This document shows, piece after piece, positions 57,591 through 64,000 of a DNA stretch of 64,000 nucleotides. Location of the stretch: the NCBI GenBank assembly GCA_013398055.1, contig VZRS01000247.1, positions 1,625,633-1,689,632 of the forward strand, given 5' to 3'. This DNA is from Ifrita kowaldi (lineage: Eukaryota; Chordata; Aves; Passeriformes; Cinclosomatidae). The position numbers and the translations under genes were made by a program. A model generated the notes under the pieces. That model saw only the letters and a program-made list of their open reading frames with translations. It had not been told where the DNA came from and did no database searches. How positions within the stretch are numbered: the first letter of the stretch is position 1; the number at the start of each line of letters is the position of its first letter.

Positions 57591-60500
57591 GGTGTCTACA
57601 AAAGATTTTACTGATTTACAACCTTGTTTGAATGCATAATCTTATGATGGTGACATTGTGGCTAATTTCTCTCAAAAAGATCTGACTGACCTAAAAGAGA
57701 GAAAACCTAAAGCAACTGAAGCTGATTATAGTGTATAATTGTGATTATAGTGTATAATTGTGATTATAGTGATCACAATACTATTTTCTATTAGTACCTG
57801 TGCTTCAAACATAGGAAATGACAGGCATGGATCACTTCCAGGTAGCAGATGTCTTTCTTCTGAGGAAAATAGAACAGAAATTGAAGCATACTGCATGTTA
57901 ATTGATTATAAAACAGAACTGAGAGGCATGGAGTACTAGAATGGCTTCTAGTTTTGCAGGATGCGTATTTTCTCTACTGTCTTTTGATTTTAAAATCTTC
58001 ACCACTGCTCTCCAATGCATGGAGAAAGTCAGCTAAGAAAAGATTCCATGGAAATAAGCAAGTTGATGAAGTAAACTCAATCTATAACTTAATAGATGAG
58101 TTAAATGTGTGAGTTTCTAAATTTAATGGAGATCTAGACAATATAGTCATGAGTCTTGCAGGCTGTTTCTTATCTCTTGAGGTAAATATCTACTCAGCTG
58201 GATAGCAATCTAGATTTTACTGACAGTAAAGGGCAAGTCACTTCCTGAATATAGTCATCACTGCCATCTAAGAAACCCTAAACAGGCTCTCCCTTGGTCA
58301 TGTGTGTTTCCCATCCCTGGCTTAGAATGTTAGCCTACAAGAATCTACTAACAAGGAGATTCAAGGACTGCACTGTGTTCCAGAGACATTCATTCTCTTC
58401 CAGTGCCTATAAAGGGAGTGGGAGGATGTCAGCTCAGATAAAGACAACCGTGTTTGGACAGAAATATTCTACGCGTTACATCTACAGAACCTGTCATATA
58501 GAAAAGAAAGAGAGGGTCAGATGATGTTCTGGGATATGAAAGATTGATTTGAACTTCTACTTTTTTTGCCTGAATAACTACAAGCTCTTTCGTGTCCCAG
58601 ATGCTCTCTGGGTTGAAAGATATTAAGAATTAGGGCTTTCTCAATATTTATTATTCAAATTCTTCCAAGTTTTGTACAATACTGAAATGCAGACAAGCAA
58701 ATGAAGGACTCATTAACCTAGCGGAAACCTGCTGGAATAGACTCAGTGTGTACCTAAACTAATAAATTAATCAGACTTGTGACCTTCTATCAGTAAAATT
58801 GTGAACAATTACAGAACAGTCCAAATCCATGTTAAATTCTCTTCTTTTCTGTAACTGGGTAACCATATCCAAACTATGTATTAGGAAAGATGTTCTGTCG
58901 TAAGTGCCAAGGTGTGTGAGGGCATTATTTGGGAGCGCTGACTGGTCTAGGACAAAGCCAGACCAGGATTCTTCCAATTTAATAGCTATGGGTGGTCAGA
59001 TTTGAGTTACATTTCCTGACACTAGTTAATTTGCTAATAATGACAGAATTTCATGTTACATTCTGCATTTCAGGGAGACATAAAATATGTTTTATTAAGT
59101 ATATCTTATACAAAATAGAATATGGCACATTCCACCACTATCCACATTTTATGCCTAATTTTTATCTGCCTAAATTTAATTAAATTCGCTTCTATCCTTG
59201 TTTCAGAGAAATTATCTACTAAGATCATTGTATTTTTAATATGCACAGGGAAAGAGGCTTTCTCAAAAAAGAACTTGCTCTGGGATTGTGCACAAACAAA
59301 ACCAGCAAAACCTAAGTGGCACAATGGGTGAGCACATTAAGGAAGGTCTTGATCTGGATGCCACATAACATCATGCTTCTCAAAGAAAAAGGGGGCAATA
59401 ATGTGACAGTGGTGATTTAGAGAGTGGGAGCTCCCTGTAGAGCAGCCTTGGGGCATGGAAGCCTGTCACGGTCACCTACGAGCTCTGGGAGCTGCAGCTG
59501 AAGCTAGGTCTGAACAACTGCTAGACCAGTAGTGCCAGTGCTGCGCTCGTTGGTCCAGACTCCTTGATGTGCTTTCAGCTCACGTGCAGGATAGAACCAG
59601 CTTGCACCAAGAAGCTGTATGCTACCAACACTATTCCTACTCATACTTTTCTCCTAAGGAAGGTTTGTAGCACAGCAGCTTCTCTTCTTCACTCTCTAGT
59701 AGTCTTCGTTGTTCCCAGTAAAAAATGTAGCGCTGTCTTTCCTTATAACACTTTTTTTCTACGCAGTTATGAAACACCAAGCAGTTTCATTAAGCAACAA
59801 CAGGCAAGAACAAGCCATTGATGTAGATGTGTAAAGGTATGTTAGTATCTCAAAGTTATTCCACTGAGAACCTGACAAAGACTCTCATTGAAGACTCGTG
59901 CTGAAAATCATTAGATGAGATAATCACTGACTTGAGAATGAAAGAAAAGGACAAGATAAAACACATCAAATCTGATTTTTTGCAGAGGGCAGACAGAACA
60001 CATGGCACAAGTGAAGAATTATCAGAAATACTTTTTTCTTCATGCATTAAATTAATCTGATTTTTTTTCTCATAGAATGGTGAGCCTACCTTACTGATAC
60101 TTTACTTTTTATTCGAGGCAGCTCATCTTCAACAACCAGCAGAATCTTTCTAAATAGCAGAAACTTTAAAGAGAGTCTTTTCTGCATTACATTATGCTTG
60201 AATACACAACTTTTTGTGTATTTTGTCATGTGCTTATAACAATGATAGTTTTTTCCTGTTGTCATCATAACATTGGACTTTAATCACATGGCATGGACTC
60301 CCATGGTGAATCAAATAAAGAGTGAATACGCTGACCAGTCACCTGCAATTGGGTGAAGTTCAAGGAGTTGGATGAGTGAGAACACACTGTGCAGACGGGT
60401 CACAAGTTGTTCAGAATTCTTACTCCCTAAAAGGTTGAAACACTCTAATTTCTGGATGTATTTACTTGCACTCATAATATTATTCCTACCAATAAATATT

Positions 60501-62361
60501 TTTAGGTTGCAAAACTGTTCAGAAAATGTTTGAATTTTGAAAAAAATGTAGGTGAAAGAAAAGCCGAAGGATACACAATGAAAATCCTTGTAAGGTCTAA
60601 CATGATTTGAATAAATCATTTGTGAGATGATAACTATATGAGTGTATAAAATGTGCATCGAAATGTGTTATTAGTGGAACAACGAGAACAACTTATTCAT
60701 TTTGGAATAAAGTATACAATTAGTATTTTTAAAGCATTTATATCTAATTGTTATAAGGAAATAAACCAATGGAAACTAGATATATCCTTATTGATGTAGG
60801 GATAACTTCACATACTCTGCATTAGTTCCCAATCGTTTATAGTGTCTCCTTGCAGCATCAACAAACACAGCAGCAAGCCATGGAAACTACAGTAGAATTA
60901 TAGCTTCAACTGCCTGACAGTTCTCAGCATAACTTCTTAGCTTTTATCATTATTTTAATTTTAAATGCACCGATCAGAAGAAAGTACAGTTTAAGCAGAT
61001 GGTTGTCAGAAATGTGCTTACCACCATAATGCAATTGAGAGTTCAAGAGTGAGCATTTGCAGCTTGGTACAATAGGAAATATTACCACATTAAAGTGCAA
61101 AAGAAATCAAAGTTGGAGAATATTTTATAAGTTGTAATTCACTCTTTACTCTTTATATTTTAGAAATATTAAGAGCAGAAAAACAAAAGCTAAGGACTAT
61201 GCCGAAACCTGGAACTAAAAAAGACACTGAGACACTAAAATAGACACTGAAGCTTCAGGTGCCATATGTGAACTTTCCAGTTAACTTTCTAAACAACCTG
61301 GAACAATTGATTCTGCTGAATATAAAGCAGTAAGATTAATTAGATTAAAAATAACAGAATATTAAGCCAAAAACCCAGCAAATTGACGTTTTATTTGTAA
61401 GTACTTTCTGCCAAAAAACGGCTGTTTTTCTTGTGACATTTCCAGTGTTTTTGTTATTCAGGGATTCAATTAGCAAACAAACAAATCTGAATTTATGTGG
61501 ATAATCAGCATACTTTGAATTCAGATTAAGTAGCCATTCACACTTTTAGAACTTCAGGGAGTAGAAGCAAAAACATAAAGAAAAGAATAAGAAACTATCA
61601 TTATTATTTCAAAATTATGTAAGTCTAAATCTATTCAAATAAGACTAGCAGGTATAGTCTAAAAACCTCATAATAAATCCCCAATAGATCAGAAGATGCC
61701 TGCTTCCATTCTTATATCTTAAAAAATGCAAAGGATTGCTAAGGGAGTGGTGAATATATAGATGGGTATTTGTAAACACACATCTGTAGTTGACCTGTTA
61801 CCTAAAAATTCCCTCTCTAAATTTTCCTCATTTGGTGGATATAGCCACAAGTACTGCTCATATATAGAAGACCTTTTCTACCCATTATAATTCTTTCAGA
61901 GTGGCTCAGTGCTTCTCAGTATTGGAACTTTAGGTTGGACAACTAGGTTGGACTTTACAGATGGGACAGATGAGTGGGAATGATCATGATGGAAAGGTGA
62001 GGATCAGGTTTGGAGAAGGAAAAATGTCTTTGAAAGAATACTGGCATTTCAAGATTCTTTTAATATGACTGGGCTCTAACACATGGTTTTGGATATATAT
62101 GGTAATGAAGGATGTCAGTGATTATGAGAATTTCTTTTCTTTGCTACCCCTTCTGCAGAGATTTCTTTCTCTCTTCATCCTCATCTCTATTCTCCTTCAC
62201 AGATTTTTTTCAATGCCTGAAACAGCCCCTGTTTATTTTTGTGAGTACCATGAAGGAGGGATTCAGGCTGCTTCTAGTTATACTGCACAGAAAAAAAAAG
62301 AAAAAACCAAGAAAGAGTGGCTAAGAGGTTTCAAAAGTGTTTTCTGCTCTGCTTTCCTCAG
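57591..62361. other. Unique AT-rich DNA with one small tandem repeat
   Basis: No gene or repeat family recognised apart from the 19-bp tandem at 57724. Open frames 58294-58524, 59564-59821 and 60311-60658 are unrecognisable. A slightly GC-richer patch at about 59420-59560 holds nothing I can name. Confidence 0.45.
57724..57771 (+). repeat. 19-bp tandem repeat, 2.5 units
   Basis: The unit GATTATAGTGTATAATTGT occurs exactly at 57724-57742 and 57743-57761, with a half unit to 57771. Confidence 0.95.
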
Positions 62362-62479
62362 TGTTGAAGGTGACATGAGTAAGGAGAAGTGGAGCATATA
62401 CACAAACACAAAATCCTTTTCTCCTCCTTCAGCAGAAAGAGCAATGGCCTGTGCAAATAGAATGCGAGGAAAGAAGAAG
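62362..62479 (+). other. Candidate spliced exon, plus strand
   Basis: A strong pyrimidine tract and acceptor (TTTTCTGCTCTGCTTTCCTCAG) ends at 62361, and GAAGAAG|GTTAAG is an acceptable donor after 62479. The 118-bp interval is open, reading VEGDMSKEKWSIYTNTKSF then SPPSAERAMACANRMRGKKK. The surrounding 141-codon open frame is the longest recognisably non-repetitive one in the second half of the window. No family is recognised. The donor is weaker than the acceptor. Confidence 0.3.
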
Positions 62480-63966
62480 GTTAAGTCTAAGCAGGCCCAA
62501 TCTTCTCAGCCAAAGGCGAAATAGGCAGGTGATTGCATTAAGAAAATGGGATACTTTGGTCCTGGTTTTAGTCAGACATATTTATTTTTCACATATCATA
62601 ACTCTCTTCTTGGTATCCCTCATCTCTCCCTCATGTTCCCATTTATTTCCACAGCATGTAAGTCAATGTTATTCGCTTATTTCTAAAAGTAGCCTCTACC
62701 TAGAAAATAGCTGTTATACAAGCCTCAGCTAACACATTTATTAACTCTTCTTGTTACCCTTTTGTTATTCCCTCCAGTGACAGGTTCTTTGAATAACATT
62801 CAGTTGTTAGCTTTAGGATACGACTACTGCTTTTCCGGACTAAATTTTGATCAGCAGCATAGGCAGAAGGAAGGTTCTTGGATTTGGTTTTGTTGCTCTC
62901 TGTGTGGAAAAAAATAGTGTACTCGAGGACTTCTTGTGCTTGAAAGTCACAAAAATATGGAATGGTTGTGGTTTGGGGTTGGAGCTCCATAAAATAATAC
63001 TGCAGCACGAAAGAATACCTGGTGGCTCATCTAAGTCTGTTGAATATTTATACCCTGTAATTTCTTCCTCTTGCAGATACTCACAGGCTCTGTGTGTGTG
63101 TTCATAGTTGAAGGTTCTATATTAGTGTTTGCAGTCCATTCTGCCCGTGAATTATCCCATGGCTGGATAATCTGTCCCAAGTTCCCCATGCATATTCTTT
63201 AATTTTCCAGAAATAGTGTAAGGTCCAACTTTTTAACACTCCAGAGTGCTTCTGTAACACATTTCTTGTTTTGTAACTTGTAAGTCTCATGGAATAGAAT
63301 CTTTCTTTCTTACTTTTTGTAAAGATGTCTTTTGAAGCTTGTTGGCAATTTTATGGATGTCATAAACAATTAATAAATATATTTTGAATATTAAAGGTCA
63401 ATTTCTTACCAGTTTTGCACTATTTGATAACCATTTATACCAATAGAGCAGGAGTATAAGCTACTAATATAAATTGGAATCATTTTATAACCACTTAACA
63501 CGGGGATAATTGGCAGTAAATAGTGCAAGGTAGTGGAAATTTAGGTGATAGACATGCAATTATATTAAAAGAATCAATAAAAGCTCTTCCAAATTACAAC
63601 CCTGGCATAAACAAAATAGAGCAAAATCAATAAACTTAAAAATATCCTTCATTGTCCTTTAAAGTGCTAAGTACAAAGAAAAAATCCAACATCATAACTT
63701 TAATACCAGAAAAACCTGAGCTGTGTTACATAACCGAGATGACAGTGATTTCCAGAAGCATGTGTAAAATATTGTAACTCTGTTAAAGCACTGATGTCAA
63801 AATTGATGTTGAAGGTCCCACTAGATTGCAATTGTTGCTCTCTGTTAAAAAAAAAAATTCCTAGTTGTTTGGACCTATGAGCCTAAGCTAAGTGACCACA
63901 AAATAGTGGTTATTTACCAAAACTAAAAATAAGACAGATAATTGCAGAAAAGGAAAAAAAAATAGT
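62480..63966. other. Unique AT-rich DNA
   Basis: Nothing recognised. Short opposing open frames at 62754-63107 have no known motifs. Confidence 0.5.
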
Positions 63967-63981
63967 GGGGGGGGGGGGGGG
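63967..63981 (+). repeat. 15-base poly-G run
   Basis: Fifteen consecutive G. Long homopolymers like this are error-prone in sequencing, so the length is uncertain. Confidence 0.9.
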
Positions 63982-64000
63982 TGTTTCTTTTCTTTTCTGA

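Noticed and set aside
1..64000. tRNA, rRNA, snRNA genes and CRISPR arrays
   Set aside because: I looked for a tRNA B-box, an rRNA core, snRNA starts and regularly spaced repeats and found none that were convincing.

Overview
The window looks like noncoding nuclear DNA from a bird. The base is AT-rich. It carries CR1 LINE fragments with the typical avian 3' end (tandem ATTCTATGA-type motifs, seen on the minus strand near 21005 and 24823), avian-type LTRs including one starting TGTGGTGGGTTGACC, and long A/C- or T/G-rich tracts. That LTR type suits Neoaves better than Galliformes, but the species cannot be fixed from this sequence. I found no bacterial, plasmid or phage content, CRISPR array, rRNA gene or tRNA gene. 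I recognise no host protein-coding gene; the window is probably intergenic or deep inside a large intron. Nearly all ORFs are short and look like chance ORFs or lie inside repeats. Three short segments (11868-11976 minus, 52463-52604 plus, 62362-62479 plus) are bounded by good splice-site matches and stay open, so they are listed as weak exon candidates.

Layout. 1-6565: mostly unique AT-rich DNA, one member of a 260-bp repeat pair (1347-1606), and an A/C-rich insertion flanked by a 15-bp direct repeat (2265-2515). 6566-7594: the 5' part of a CR1 element, with a GC-rich leader and a decayed ORF1 that reaches the esterase domain. 7595-20900: mostly unique, with the second repeat copy (9703-9962), a perfect hairpin (7924-7952) and a CR1 scrap. 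20905-22276: a gapped GGGAA microsatellite, then a minus-strand CR1 split by a minus-strand LTR that itself contains a 367-bp exact duplication across a single N. 24823-28900: a second minus-strand CR1 split by a solo LTR, followed by other LTR pieces; 1,799 bp of this region is present twice, exactly, across a single N. 29527-29630: T-rich tract with a 30-N gap. 29631-64000: mostly unique DNA with two plus-strand CR1 3' ends (35150, 38828), low-complexity tracts, an LTR-like GC-rich block (about 45740-46640), two unassigned GC-richer blocks (53208, 56195) and two possible regulatory clusters (51440, 57550).

The genes do not act together as a pathway. The window records retroelement activity (CR1 insertion, then LTR insertion into CR1, then decay) plus assembly problems at three single-N joins. 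Removing the two likely false duplications would shorten the locus by about 2.17 kb. I did not find a convincing new biological system. The items most worth a second look are the 5'-retaining, 3'-lacking CR1, the 260-bp repeat pair, the nested insertions, the homeobox/POU-type motif cluster at 57550 and the exon candidates.
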